In this document: positions 1 to 8,413 of the stretch, piece by piece | Position numbering within the stretch: the stretch's first letter is position 1 | How the letters are laid out: each line of letters starts with the position of its first letter | NCBI RefSeq assembly: GCF_047324305.1 | Contig: NZ_CP178740.1 | Location: forward strand, 3,968,001-4,032,000 | Reading direction: 5' to 3' | Origin: Acerihabitans sp047324305 | Lineage (GTDB): Bacteria; Pseudomonadota; Gammaproteobacteria; Enterobacterales; Enterobacteriaceae | Length of the DNA stretch: 64,000 nucleotides | Notes under the pieces: generated by a model | The model's database searches: none | Told to the model about the DNA's origin: nothing | What the model saw: the letters and a program-made list of their open reading frames with translations, nothing else | Position numbers and translations under genes: made by a program

Positions 1-27
1 TCAGCTCAGCGTCAGGGCCAGCAAGGG

Positions 28-1128
28 CTATGGGGACTGGAATCTGCCGGGCCGGAACGGCGCCAGCATGGGGTGCAATTCACCGGTGGCGATTTCCCGG
101 CCGAGCAGTTCGCCGATAATCAATGCCAGCGTGGCGCCTGAATGGGTAAAGGCGACATAGCACCCCGGGGCTTGCTCAAGCTCGCCGAGTACCGGGAAAC
201 CATCGGCGGGAACAGGTTTCCAGCCGGCTTTATAACCGGCAAGCTTAAGCGGTGAATCGGTATTCAGCACGTGATCACCCTCGGCTAACAGCTGTTGCAG
301 GACATCGTCCGGCACGGTGCAAACCCCATGCTCATCTTCTTTGATATCATCGGTACACCAGCCGTGTTCCACCGCCAGCGTATTGCCGGGATTGGGCCGC
401 ATGGCCACCCTGGGGGTATTCAGCACCACGGCGGGGCGACTGTCCGCAGGCTGGGTAATGGCAAGCATCGATAACACCGACCCATCCGGCAGAGAGATGC
501 CCATACCGGCCAACACCTGGACGGTGGAGGGGCCGCAGGCCAGCAAGACTTTGTCGCACGCATAGTCGCCTTTGCGCGCTGAGGTGACGCCGTTTGCCAC
601 CCCCCGCGCATCGATCAGCGGCACGGTTTTGCCCGCATCTTCGATAATGGCGCCACTACGTTCGCTAAATTCCGCCGCCATATGGGCAATCAGATCGGGC
701 AGGCTGACCCAGCCTTCCCCGGCATTATAAATGCCATGGGTTTTGACCGCGCCGGGAACGATGGCGGCATCGAGCCGGTTAAGATCATCAGCCTGAATAA
801 GCATGGAATCATAGCCGCGCCGTTGCTCAATCGCATGCCATGCCAGCACTTCATCTTCATCAGACCAGAATATCCCGCCATCGAATTTTAGCCAGTCTAC
901 CGCGGGATTGCTGCGGTACAGGGTGCGGTAGCGATCGATGCCCGCCATCCTGAGCCGGTAATAATGGTCAGGCCAGGGGCCCGCGGCGTTTAACCAGGAA
1001 AGTGAACGGCCCGAAGCGCCGGAAGCCAGCTTTTTTTCCGTCAATAAGCTGACCTGCATCCCGGCGCGCGCCAGGTGCAGCGCGCATGACATCCCGATCA
1101 CTCCGCCACCGATAACGGCTATTTTCAT
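28..1128 (-). CDS. FAD-dependent oxidoreductase, DAO (D-amino acid/glycine oxidase) family
   Basis: A 366-residue flavoprotein of the DAO superfamily, whose members oxidise amines or amino acids with bound FAD. The N-terminus carries the dinucleotide-binding GGGVIG motif at residues 7-12, following a beta strand that begins at the first methionine. A C-terminal block with the typical 'PVPADGFPVLGELE' pattern of this family lies near residues 308-322, and a 'HSGATLA' stretch near the end is the usual FAD-contacting region. The start at 1128 is supported by a strong GGAGG-type ribosome site just upstream. It is divergent from rpiB. The substrate cannot be read from the sequence: D-amino acid dehydrogenase, glycine oxidase or sarcosine-oxidase-like activity are all possible. 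Confidence 0.85.
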   Translation of the reverse strand: MKIAVIGGGVIGMSCALHLARAGMQVSLLTEKKLASGASGRSLSWLNAAGPWPDHYYRLRMAGIDRYRTLYRSNPAVDWLKFDGGIFWSDEDEVLAWHAIEQRRGYDSMLIQADDLNRLDAAIVPGAVKTHGIYNAGEGWVSLPDLIAHMAAEFSERSGAIIEDAGKTVPLIDARGVANGVTSARKGDYACDKVLLACGPSTVQVLAGMGISLPDGSVLSMLAITQPADSRPAVVLNTPRVAMRPNPGNTLAVEHGWCTDDIKEDEHGVCTVPDDVLQQLLAEGDHVLNTDSPLKLAGYKAGWKPVPADGFPVLGELEQAPGCYVAFTHSGATLALIIGELLGREIATGELHPMLAPFRPGRFQSP

Positions 1129-1465
1129 TCTTACCTCCCTCCGGATGAGCCACTATGCATTCCCCTTAACCATAGCCGTAAAAAACCGCGCGCCGGTAAT
1201 AACCTAAACTTATCCCGGAGGCAACGCTGGGAAAAATGACGGGTTAAATTCACGGAATAGTTTATTTTGAAAAGAATGATAACGGTGTCGCCAAGGGATG
1301 TTTTTAAAATGGCTGATTTATATGAATATAATAATTATATTGCTTATTTGACTGTTCTCACAAAATAAAAATATCACATAAATTACAATTTTTGTAAAGT
1401 TTTCCGGCTGTGCCTTCCTCCAGCGCAGCGCGGCCGCGAACATCGTTTTAACCCAGAGGCGAAAA
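1129..1465. other. Divergent intergenic region between the oxidoreductase and rpiB
   Basis: About 340 bases, strongly AT-rich from roughly 1260 to 1400, containing no convincing gene. It must hold promoters for both flanking genes. A TTGACT hexamer lies at about 1350, but no good -10 hexamer sits at the right distance, so I do not call a promoter. A small dyad at 1383-1397 is listed separately. Confidence 0.5.
1383..1397. repeat. Inverted repeat TTACAA-N3-TTGTAA upstream of rpiB
   Basis: Perfect 6-base arms around a TTT centre, 69 bases before the rpiB start, in the AT-rich part of the divergent intergenic region. The position fits a repressor or activator site, but no cognate regulator gene is adjacent in this window, so function is speculative. 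Confidence 0.3.
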
Positions 1466-1939
1466 ATGAAAATAGCGATTGGCTGTGATCACGTCGGGCT
1501 GATTCTCAAGCCGGATATCATTGAATTCCTGCAATCGGCATCGATTGAAGTGATTGATAAAGGAACGCATTCCTCCGATCGCACCGATTACCCCTTATAT
1601 GCCGAACGGGTCGCCGGCGCCGTGCTGTCAAACGAGGCGGACCTGGGCATCCTGATCTGCGGCACGGGCATCGGCATTTCCATCGCGGCGAATAAAATCG
1701 ACGGCATCCGCGCGGTGGCATGCAGCGAACCGTATTCCGCCAAACTGTCGCGTGAACATAACAATACCAATATCCTGGCTTTCGGCTCGCGTGTCGTTGG
1801 CAGCGAGCTGGCGAAGATGATCGTCGGGCAATGGCTGGCGGCGGAATTTGAGGGCGGGCGCCATCAACGGCGGATTGATTTGATTAAGAGCCTGGAGCGG
1901 GGCGCATCGCTGGATAAAAATGACCGCCACGACGGCTAG
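1466..1939 (+). CDS. rpiB: Ribose-5-phosphate (allose-6-phosphate) isomerase B
   Basis: A 157-residue RpiB, the cofactor-free aldose-ketose isomerase that interconverts ribose 5-phosphate and ribulose 5-phosphate and also acts on allose 6-phosphate. The alignment with E. coli RpiB is visible by eye along the whole length. It shows the 'CDHVG' phosphate/ring-opening motif (Asp8, His9), the catalytic Cys65 in 'ICGTGIG', His98 in 'REHNNTN', and the 'GGRHQRR' tail with the phosphate-binding arginine. The start has an AGAGG ribosome site at normal spacing. The next gene lies 83 bases downstream on the same strand, so co-transcription is possible. No allose kinase or allose transporter is beside it, unlike the E. 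coli als locus. Confidence 0.92.
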   Translation: MKIAIGCDHVGLILKPDIIEFLQSASIEVIDKGTHSSDRTDYPLYAERVAGAVLSNEADLGILICGTGIGISIAANKIDGIRAVACSEPYSAKLSREHNNTNILAFGSRVVGSELAKMIVGQWLAAEFEGGRHQRRIDLIKSLERGASLDKNDRHDG

Positions 1940-2022
1940 GAAAAACAGCGGCGCTTAATCACTCACGGCAGGGTCGTCTATCCTTAACAGTTCAGCGGCA
2001 CATTCTGAACGCGAGGATTATG

Positions 2023-3819
2023 ATGACCCAGTTAACCAGCGATTTTTTTGTCGAACGCCTGCAGGCATGGGGCGTGACGCGTATTTATGGCTACCCTGGC
2101 GACGGTATCAACGGCGTGCTCGGCGCATTGCAGCGCGCCGGGAAAAACGGCCGGGGCATCGAATTTATCCAGGTGCGCCATGAGGAGATGGCCGCCTTTA
2201 TGGCCTGCGCCCATGCCAAGTTTACCGGGGAGCTTGGCGTGTGCCTGTCCACCGGCGGCCCAGGCGCCACCCATCTGCTTACCGGGCTGTACGACGCCAA
2301 AATGGATCATATGCCGGTGCTGGCCATTTCCGGCCAGGCGGAAGCCACCGCCCGGGGTGCAAATTATCAGCAGGAGCTGAACCTCGATCGTGTTTTTGCC
2401 GATGTGGCCAATTTTGTGCAGGAAGCCGCTACCTCCGCTCAGCTGCGCCACCTGGTCGATCGCGGCGTGCGCATCGCCGTGGCCCAGAACGGTGTTACGG
2501 TGCTGATTTTACCGAAAGACGTACAGGACGAACCTTGGCAGGAGCCGCGGCAGGCGCACGGTTTTACCCGTTCCGGCCCCGGCTACCAGCGTCCGCGCGT
2601 CGTGCCGTATCCGGCCGATTTACAGCGCGCGGCCGACGTGCTGAACGCGGGCAAAAAAGTGGCGATCCTGATTGGCGCCGGCGCGCGCGCCGCCGCCGTG
2701 GAGGTGGTACAGGCCGCTAATCTCCTGGGCGCCGGAGTGGCGAAAGCCCTGCTCGGCAAGGACGTGCTGCCGGACGATGCGCCCTTTGTCACCGGCGCGA
2801 TAGGGTTGCTTGGCACCAAACCGTCATGGGATATGATGCAGCAGTGCGATACGCTGCTGATGATAGGCACCGGTTTCCCCTGGGCGGAGTTCCTGCCCGG
2901 TGACGGCCAGGCGCGCGCGGTGCAAATTGATATCGACCCGTCCATGCTTGGGCTGCGTTATCCCGTGGAGGTAAACCTGCACGGCGATGCGGTGGAAACG
3001 TTGCACGCCCTGCTGCCGCTATTGACGCACAAAGCGGATCGCGGCTGGCAGGAAGATATTGCCCGTAATATCAAACAATGGTGGCAGACCCTGGAAGAAC
3101 GCGCCATGGCCAAGGCTAACCCCGTCAATCCCCAGCGCGTGGTGTGGGAAATGTCGCCTTTAATACCTGATAACGCCATCGTCACCTCCGACTCGGGCTC
3201 CTGCGCCAACTGGTATGCCCGCGATTATCGGGTGAAGCAGGGACAGCGCTCCTCGCTGTCCGGGGGCCTTGCCTGCATGGGCGCCGCGGTGCCTTATGCC
3301 ATCGCGGCGAAATTCGCCCATCCGGCGCGACCGGTGGTGGCCCTGATCGGGGATGGCGCGATGCAGATGAACAATATGGCCGAGCTGATTACCATCCAGA
3401 AATATTGGCAGGGCTGGCAGGATCCCCGGCTGGTGATTTGCGTCTTCAATAATGAGGATTTAAACCAGGTGACCTGGGAACAACGGGTGATGGAGGGCAA
3501 TCCACGCTATCCGGCCACGCAGTCGGTGCCCAACGTCGGTTATGCGCAGTTCGCCGAGTCGCTGGGACTGAAAGGCCTGTATGTCGACGATCCCGACGCC
3601 CTGGCGCCGGCCTGGGCGGCGGCACTGGCCGCCGACCGGCCGGTGGTGCTGGAAGTGAAAACCGACCCCGAGGTGGCGCCGCTGCCGCCGCATATCACCT
3701 GGCAGCAGGCCAAGGCCTTTATGTCCTCGCTGGCAAAGGGCGATCGCGGCGCGGGGCAGGTGATTGCCGATACGGCGCATCAAATCTTCGACGGCATCCT
3801 GCCGGGTAAAAAAGCCTAG
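2023..3819 (+). CDS. Thiamine-diphosphate-dependent enzyme, pyruvate oxidase/YdaP-like
   Basis: A 598-residue member of the acetolactate synthase/pyruvate oxidase family. It has the three expected domains: N-terminal PYR domain with the ThDP-activating Glu54 in 'RHEEMAAF', a central Rossmann-like domain with 'GAGARAA' near residue 216, and a C-terminal PP domain with the 'GDGAMQMNN' ThDP/magnesium motif closed by 'FNN' about 30 residues on. Length and sequence style match the YdaP-like 'thiamine pyrophosphate-requiring' group rather than biosynthetic IlvB. The C-terminal membrane-binding tail of E. coli PoxB is not evident. Of two adjacent ATG codons I chose the second (2023) because GAGGA is five bases upstream of it. 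Likely reaction: oxidative decarboxylation of pyruvate or another 2-oxo acid. Confidence 0.82.
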   Translation: MTQLTSDFFVERLQAWGVTRIYGYPGDGINGVLGALQRAGKNGRGIEFIQVRHEEMAAFMACAHAKFTGELGVCLSTGGPGATHLLTGLYDAKMDHMPVLAISGQAEATARGANYQQELNLDRVFADVANFVQEAATSAQLRHLVDRGVRIAVAQNGVTVLILPKDVQDEPWQEPRQAHGFTRSGPGYQRPRVVPYPADLQRAADVLNAGKKVAILIGAGARAAAVEVVQAANLLGAGVAKALLGKDVLPDDAPFVTGAIGLLGTKPSWDMMQQCDTLLMIGTGFPWAEFLPGDGQARAVQIDIDPSMLGLRYPVEVNLHGDAVETLHALLPLLTHKADRGWQEDIARNIKQWWQTLEERAMAKANPVNPQRVVWEMSPLIPDNAIVTSDSGSCANWYARDYRVKQGQRSSLSGGLACMGAAVPYAIAAKFAHPARPVVALIGDGAMQMNNMAELITIQKYWQGWQDPRLVICVFNNEDLNQVTWEQRVMEGNPRYPATQSVPNVGYAQFAESLGLKGLYVDDPDALAPAWAAALAADRPVVLEVKTDPEVAPLPPHITWQQAKAFMSSLAKGDRGAGQVIADTAHQIFDGILPGKKA

Positions 3820-3837
3820 CGCCGGTGGCGTGGCGCT

Positions 3838-3880
3838 GCGGCAACGCCGCCGTCAAGGGTCCGGCAGGCAGCGTTGCCGC
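3838..3880. terminator. Hairpin between convergent ThDP enzyme and yehS genes
   Basis: Perfect 10-base inverted arms, GCGGCAACGC at 3838-3847 and GCGTTGCCGC at 3871-3880, lie in the 60-base convergent gap and touch the yehS stop codon. There is no T-run, so it is terminator-like rather than a classical intrinsic terminator. Confidence 0.4.
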
Positions 3881-4371
3881 TAGGTGCCGGCGCCCGGCGC
3901 GGCCGCTCCGCTTTTACGCAGCCGGGCGGCCAGTCCTTTTAGGAAATAGCGCAGGAACTGGTCGCCGCACAAACGGAAATTTTTATGATCCGGCGCGCGC
4001 AGCATGGCGGTCAGCTCCGGTTGGGAAACCTTGAAATCCTGTGACTGCAGGATATCCCGGATATCGTCGGTCTTCAGCGCAAAGGCGACGCGCAGCTTTT
4101 TCAGGATAATATTATTATTGATTTTACGTTCAATTTTCGGCGCCGGCCGGCTGTCGTCCTTGCCGCGTTTATGGATAATCAGGCCATGGAGAAAATACCC
4201 CATCACCACATCCGGACAGGGCAGGTAGCCCGGTTCGTCTTCTTTTTTCACAAACGCCGCGATTTCCTGCGGCGTAATCACTGTGTCCGCCAGGGCCAGA
4301 ATGGCCAATAAGTGGTCATTATGCAGGTTCAGCATATAGCGCACGCTGCGCAGCACATCGTTGTTCATCAT
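3880..4371 (-). CDS. yehS: DUF1456 family protein YehS
   Basis: A 163-residue protein recognisable as YehS by its conserved core. The core includes 'LRSVRYML' at the start, the 'RINNNIILKKLRVAF'-like segment in the middle, and 'LTAMLRAPDHKNFRLCGDQF' followed by 'LRYFLKGLAAR' at the end. DUF1456 proteins consist of a duplicated domain of about 70 residues. The repeated '(K)EDE..Y..CPD' and 'R.PDHKNFR.CGDQ' elements here show that duplication. The biochemical function is unknown. I start at 4371 because homology begins there; an in-frame extension to 4503 is not family-like. A second ATG follows immediately at 4368. Confidence 0.85.
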   Translation of the reverse strand: MMNNDVLRSVRYMLNLHNDHLLAILALADTVITPQEIAAFVKKEDEPGYLPCPDVVMGYFLHGLIIHKRGKDDSRPAPKIERKINNNIILKKLRVAFALKTDDIRDILQSQDFKVSQPELTAMLRAPDHKNFRLCGDQFLRYFLKGLAARLRKSGAAAPGAGT

Positions 4372-4557
4372 TACCGGATTTTTCCCGCGCTCCAAGGTGT
4401 ATGGCCGGCAGTATAAAGGTATCCGCCGGCGAACGCGAAATTGTTGCGTCCGGCATGCCGGACTCCGGAAAAGCGCCCACCGCGACGTGTGTGACAATGT
4501 CACTTAAGCGGCGGGCGAGGCGGGGCGCTCGGCGGGGTGATTGTTACACCGTCACTA

Positions 4558-6021
4558 CTAGCGAAACGGCGGTTCGTTAAAGGTGCGCAGCTTGCGTGAG
4601 TGCAGGCGATCGCCCTCGGCGCGCAGCTGTTCGATGGCGCAAATGCCGATTTGCAGATGCTCGGATATGGCGCCCTCATAGAAGCGGTTCGCCTGCCCCG
4701 GCAGCTTGATTTCGCCGTGCAGGGGTTTGTCGGACACGCACAGTAAGGTGCCGTAGGGCACCCGGAAGCGATAGCCCTGGGCGGCGATGGTGGCGCTTTC
4801 CATATCCACCGCGACCGCCCGGCTGAGATTAAAGCGCAGCGCCGAGGCGGAATAGCGCAGTTCCCAGTTGCGGTCATCGGTAGTCACCACCGTGCCGGTG
4901 CGCAAACGCTGCTTCACTTCTTCGCCCGGCATGCCGCTGACCATCTTGGTGGCGTCGTAGAGCGCGCGCTGCACTTCGGCGATGCTGGGGATGGGAATAT
5001 CGGGGGGCAGCACCGCGTCCAGCACATGATCGTCGCGCAGGTACGCGTGGGCCAAGACGTAATCGCCGATGGTCTGGCTTTCGCGCAGGCCGCCGCAGTG
5101 GCCGATCATCAGCCAGGCATGCGGGCGTAGCACCGCCAGGTGATCGCAGATGGTTTTGGCGTTGGACGGGCCGACGCCGATATTGACAAGCGTAATCCCC
5201 CGGCCCTGGCGCGAGATCAGATGATACGCCGGCATTTGATGGTTTTTCCAGGCCAGGTCCGATACCGCCTGCTCGGGGTTGGCCGTATCGGCGGTGACAA
5301 AGGTGCCGCCGGCGCAGGACAGCGCCTCGTAGGGGCTGTCCGGATCGGCAATCTGGCTGCAGCCCCAGCGCACGAACTCATCGACATAACGCGTGTAATT
5401 GGTAAACAGCACAAAGGGCTGGAAATGCTCCACCGGCGTGCCGGTATAGTGCCGCAGGCGCGCCAGGGAAAAATCGGTGCGCAGCGCGTCGAAGTGGGAC
5501 AGCGGATAGACATTGCCGGAGGTGAACAGCCCATCGGCGGTTTCATCGCCGATTTGCGCCAGCTCGGTGGTGGGGAAATGCTGCGCTATTCCGGCGCTCA
5601 TCGAGCGGTCCAGGGCCAGGTCCGATCCGTCGATAACATACGGAAAGGGAATTTCCAGCCGCGACGGCACCACATCGATGGTGGCGGCATATTCCCCCGC
5701 CAGCAGCGCCAGTTGCTCCGCCAGATAGCGACGAAACAGCGCGGGACGGGTAATGGTGGTGCTGTAGCAGCCGGGATGGGTAAAGCGGCCGAAGGCCCGG
5801 GCCTTAGGATTGCCGGGCGTCACGCCGTCCCAGGTGACGCGCAGTTCGGGATAGCTGAACGCCCCCCCGGCGCGCGCCTGGGCGTCGGGCAATCGGCCCT
5901 GGGCGATATAGGCCTTGATGGCCTCGCGCAGCGCCGTCACCGCGCCGTCATACAGTTCATCGAGTTTATCAAGCGCCTGGGAGGCAGTGAGGTTTTTTCC
6001 TGCATCGTTATTGTTCACCAT
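4558..6021 (-). CDS. amn: AMP nucleosidase
   Basis: A 487-residue AMP nucleosidase, close to the 484 residues of the E. coli enzyme. It hydrolyses AMP to adenine and ribose 5-phosphate in the cytoplasm. The N-terminal AMP-binding regulatory domain occupies roughly the first 180 residues. The C-terminal nucleoside-phosphorylase fold contains 'NIGVGPSNAKT' (phosphate/ribose site), 'IGHCGGLRESQ', and 'VAVDMESATIAAQGYRFRVP', the last being the nucleoside-binding Met-Glu signature. The start at 6021 was selected over an upstream in-frame ATG at 6057 because an AAAGGAG ribosome site ends three bases before it. Confidence 0.95.
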   Translation of the reverse strand: MVNNNDAGKNLTASQALDKLDELYDGAVTALREAIKAYIAQGRLPDAQARAGGAFSYPELRVTWDGVTPGNPKARAFGRFTHPGCYSTTITRPALFRRYLAEQLALLAGEYAATIDVVPSRLEIPFPYVIDGSDLALDRSMSAGIAQHFPTTELAQIGDETADGLFTSGNVYPLSHFDALRTDFSLARLRHYTGTPVEHFQPFVLFTNYTRYVDEFVRWGCSQIADPDSPYEALSCAGGTFVTADTANPEQAVSDLAWKNHQMPAYHLISRQGRGITLVNIGVGPSNAKTICDHLAVLRPHAWLMIGHCGGLRESQTIGDYVLAHAYLRDDHVLDAVLPPDIPIPSIAEVQRALYDATKMVSGMPGEEVKQRLRTGTVVTTDDRNWELRYSASALRFNLSRAVAVDMESATIAAQGYRFRVPYGTLLCVSDKPLHGEIKLPGQANRFYEGAISEHLQIGICAIEQLRAEGDRLHSRKLRTFNEPPFR

Positions 6022-6232
6022 GACTCCTTTAGTTTCCAAATGCCCGCTCGGGAGCAATATTGTCCATCATAGCATCGCATGGCATTATTGCAGACCGTCG
6101 CGGCAGGAAGAAAAACGTAACGGAAAACGCATTTGCCCCTTTCATACGCCCGGGATTATTTTTCTGTTTGTTCGCGCCAGGCAATGGCTTACCATAGACA
6201 CCAACTTAATTAGCGTGGTTTATGGATCTCCG

Positions 6233-7339
6233 ATGCGTTACCTGGCGACACTGCTTCCCCTGCTCGCTTTACTTTCCGCCTGTAGCAGCAAGCCGAAGCC
6301 GGCGGAAAATCTTCCTATCGGCAGCCCCGCCCAAGGCGGATTCCTGCTGCGGCCGGAGCATACCGGCCCGCTCCTGGCCGGGGATTTTGCGTCTAACCCG
6401 GCCACCGAGGCTTTTATCGATAAAATGGTGCGCGAGCACGGCTTCGATCGCCAGCAGTTGCATGATGTCCTGGCTCAGACCCAGCGCCTTGACTGGGTGC
6501 TGCGGCTGATGGATCGCCAGGCGCCGGTCGGCCTGCCGCCGTCGGGCCCGAACGGCGCCTGGCTGCGCTACCGCAGTAAGTTCATTACCCCCGACAATGT
6601 GCAAAACGGCGTGGCGTTCTGGAACCAGTATAGCGATGCCCTGGAGCGTGCCCGCCAGGTCTACGGCGTGCCGCCGGAAATTATCGTCGGCATCATCGGC
6701 GTGGAGACCCGCTGGGGCCGGGTCATGGGCAAGACGCGCATTATCGACGCCCTGGCCACCCTGGCCTTTGCCTATCCGCGCCGCGCCGATTATTTTGCCT
6801 CCGAGCTGGAAACGTTTCTGCTGATGTCCCGCAGCGAAGGGGACGACCCGCTGGCGCTGCGCGGGTCCTATGCGGGCGCCATGGGCTACGGGCAGTTTAT
6901 GCCCTCGTCGTTTAAAAGCTATGCGGTTGATTTTGACGGCGACGGCCATATCAACCTGTGGGATCCCGTGGACGCCATCGGCAGCGTCGCCAACTATTTC
7001 AAGGCCCACGGCTGGGTCGAGGGCGGCGCGGTGGCGGTGCCCGCCAGCGGCCAGGCGCCGTTCCTCGACCAGGGTTTCCAGACCCGTTATCCGGTAGCCA
7101 CCCTGGCGGCCACCGGCCTGAGCCCGCAGGGATCCCTCGGCGGTTATCAGGAAGCCAGCCTGCTGCGCCTGGATTTCGGTACCCAATATCAATACTGGTA
7201 TGGACTGCCCAATTTTTACACCATTACCCGCTACAACCACAGCACCCATTACGCCATGGCGGTATGGCAACTAGGCGAGGCGGTCGGGCGGGCGCGCCAG
7301 GGCGGCGCGGGCCCTCTGGTCACCCTGTCGTCCAGATAA
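6233..7339 (+). CDS. mltB: Membrane-bound lytic murein transglycosylase B
   Basis: A 368-residue outer-membrane lipoprotein (E. coli MltB is 361) that cleaves peptidoglycan glycan strands to 1,6-anhydro-muropeptides. The lipoprotein signal has Arg2, a leucine-rich core and the lipobox Leu-Ser-Ala-Cys17. The catalytic Glu158 lies in 'GVETRWGR', followed by the family blocks 'TLAFAYPRRADYF', 'SYAGAMGYGQFMPSS' and 'DFDGDGHINLW'. I chose the start by homology and the position of the signal peptide; an in-frame open region extends upstream to 5915 but would bury the signal. It stands alone on the plus strand, divergent from amn and convergent with the SDR gene. Confidence 0.93.
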   Translation: MRYLATLLPLLALLSACSSKPKPAENLPIGSPAQGGFLLRPEHTGPLLAGDFASNPATEAFIDKMVREHGFDRQQLHDVLAQTQRLDWVLRLMDRQAPVGLPPSGPNGAWLRYRSKFITPDNVQNGVAFWNQYSDALERARQVYGVPPEIIVGIIGVETRWGRVMGKTRIIDALATLAFAYPRRADYFASELETFLLMSRSEGDDPLALRGSYAGAMGYGQFMPSSFKSYAVDFDGDGHINLWDPVDAIGSVANYFKAHGWVEGGAVAVPASGQAPFLDQGFQTRYPVATLAATGLSPQGSLGGYQEASLLRLDFGTQYQYWYGLPNFYTITRYNHSTHYAMAVWQLGEAVGRARQGGAGPLVTLSSR

Positions 7340-7363
7340 CCACCGCGTTGGCCAGGGGATGCG

Positions 7364-8197
7364 CTAGCCGTCCGTCGACCGCGTCACGTTTTCCCAGTCG
7401 TCGATCTGCGCCGCATAATCCTTAAGCTTGGCGCGCACCAGGGCCAGCGCGTCGCTGCCCAGCAGCAGATGCGCCGGCGGCCTGGCGCTGGCGATCAGCG
7501 CCAGGATGGCATCGGCCGCTTTCAGCGGGTCCCCCAACTGGCGCCCGCTTTTCTCTTCCCGCGCCTTGCGCATGGGATCGAACAGGCCATCGTAATCGGC
7601 AATGCTCCTGGGCGAACGCACCATGGAGCGGCCGGCCCAATCGGTACGGAACGAACCGGGCGCCACGGCGGTGACCGCGATGGAAAACGGCGCCAGTTCT
7701 TTGCCGAGCGTCTCTGAAATCCCTTCCAGCGCAAACTTGCTGCCGCAATAGTAGGCAATGCCCGGCATGGTGATAAAACCGCCCATGGAGGTGATATTGA
7801 TAAGGTGCCCGGCGCGCCGTTTACGCATATACGGCAGCACCGCCTTGATCATGGCGACGGCGCCGAACACGTTTACGTCGAACTGGCGGCGCATTTCCTC
7901 CAGCGGCGATTCCTCCAGGATGCCTTCATGGCCGTAACCCGCGTTGTTGACCAGCACGTCGATGGGGCCGACGGCGGATTCAATGTCATCCACCACGCGG
8001 TTAACCGCGGCAACATCCGTGACATCCAGGATGCGGCCCACGGCATGCGCCGGATCCCGCGCGATAAATTCCCGCCTGGCCGCGTCACCGCGCACGGTCC
8101 CGACGACGCGATGACCCGCCGCCATGGCCCGCCCGGCCAAGGCATGACCGAAGCCGCTGCTGACGCCGGTAATAAAAATTGTTTTTACATCACTCAT
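7364..8197 (-). CDS. SDR family oxidoreductase
   Basis: A 277-residue classical short-chain dehydrogenase/reductase. It shows the cofactor motif 'TGVSSGFG' near residue 10, 'NNAGYG' near residue 85, the catalytic serine in 'NITSMGG', and the YxxxK pair in 'YYCGSKFAL'. The region after the catalytic lysine ('VTAVAPGSFRTDW') is standard. The start at 8197 has a GGGGAG ribosome site; an upstream ATG at 8248 lacks one. It is transcribed divergently from the AraC-type gene at 8414, a pairing commonly seen when the regulator controls the reductase. The substrate is unknown. Confidence 0.88.
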   Translation of the reverse strand: MSDVKTIFITGVSSGFGHALAGRAMAAGHRVVGTVRGDAARREFIARDPAHAVGRILDVTDVAAVNRVVDDIESAVGPIDVLVNNAGYGHEGILEESPLEEMRRQFDVNVFGAVAMIKAVLPYMRKRRAGHLINITSMGGFITMPGIAYYCGSKFALEGISETLGKELAPFSIAVTAVAPGSFRTDWAGRSMVRSPRSIADYDGLFDPMRKAREEKSGRQLGDPLKAADAILALIASARPPAHLLLGSDALALVRAKLKDYAAQIDDWENVTRSTDG

Positions 8198-8210
8198 AGC
8201 CTGCTCCCCT

Positions 8211-8392
8211 GATTGGATATTCAATCCGGCCGGCGCGGCAAGGATCATCGTCCCGAACCGGGAGAGGTCTTAACCGGCGCCGCCGGTGATTTGCATAGTA
8301 ATAGGATTGGCAGCGAATGGAGATGCCCTTTAGTCGGCATATGTTGCCTGAAACTATAAATATGCTATTTTCTCAGGCTAGGGTATTCAATC
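8211..8392. promoter_or_regulatory. Candidate AraC-type binding sites in the SDR/araC divergent region
   Basis: The 9-mer TATTCAATC occurs twice in the same orientation, at 8218-8226 and 8384-8392, about 21 bases from each of the two divergent start codons. The first copy is part of a small dyad GATTG-N6-CAATC. Between them lies a GCCTGA (8346-8351) and TCAGGC (8373-8378) dyad enclosing an AT-rich segment that could contain a promoter. Direct repeats are typical of AraC-family operators; assignment to the adjacent regulator is inference. Confidence 0.35.
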
Positions 8393-8413
8393 AGCGCAGA
8401 GCGGACGGCGCCC

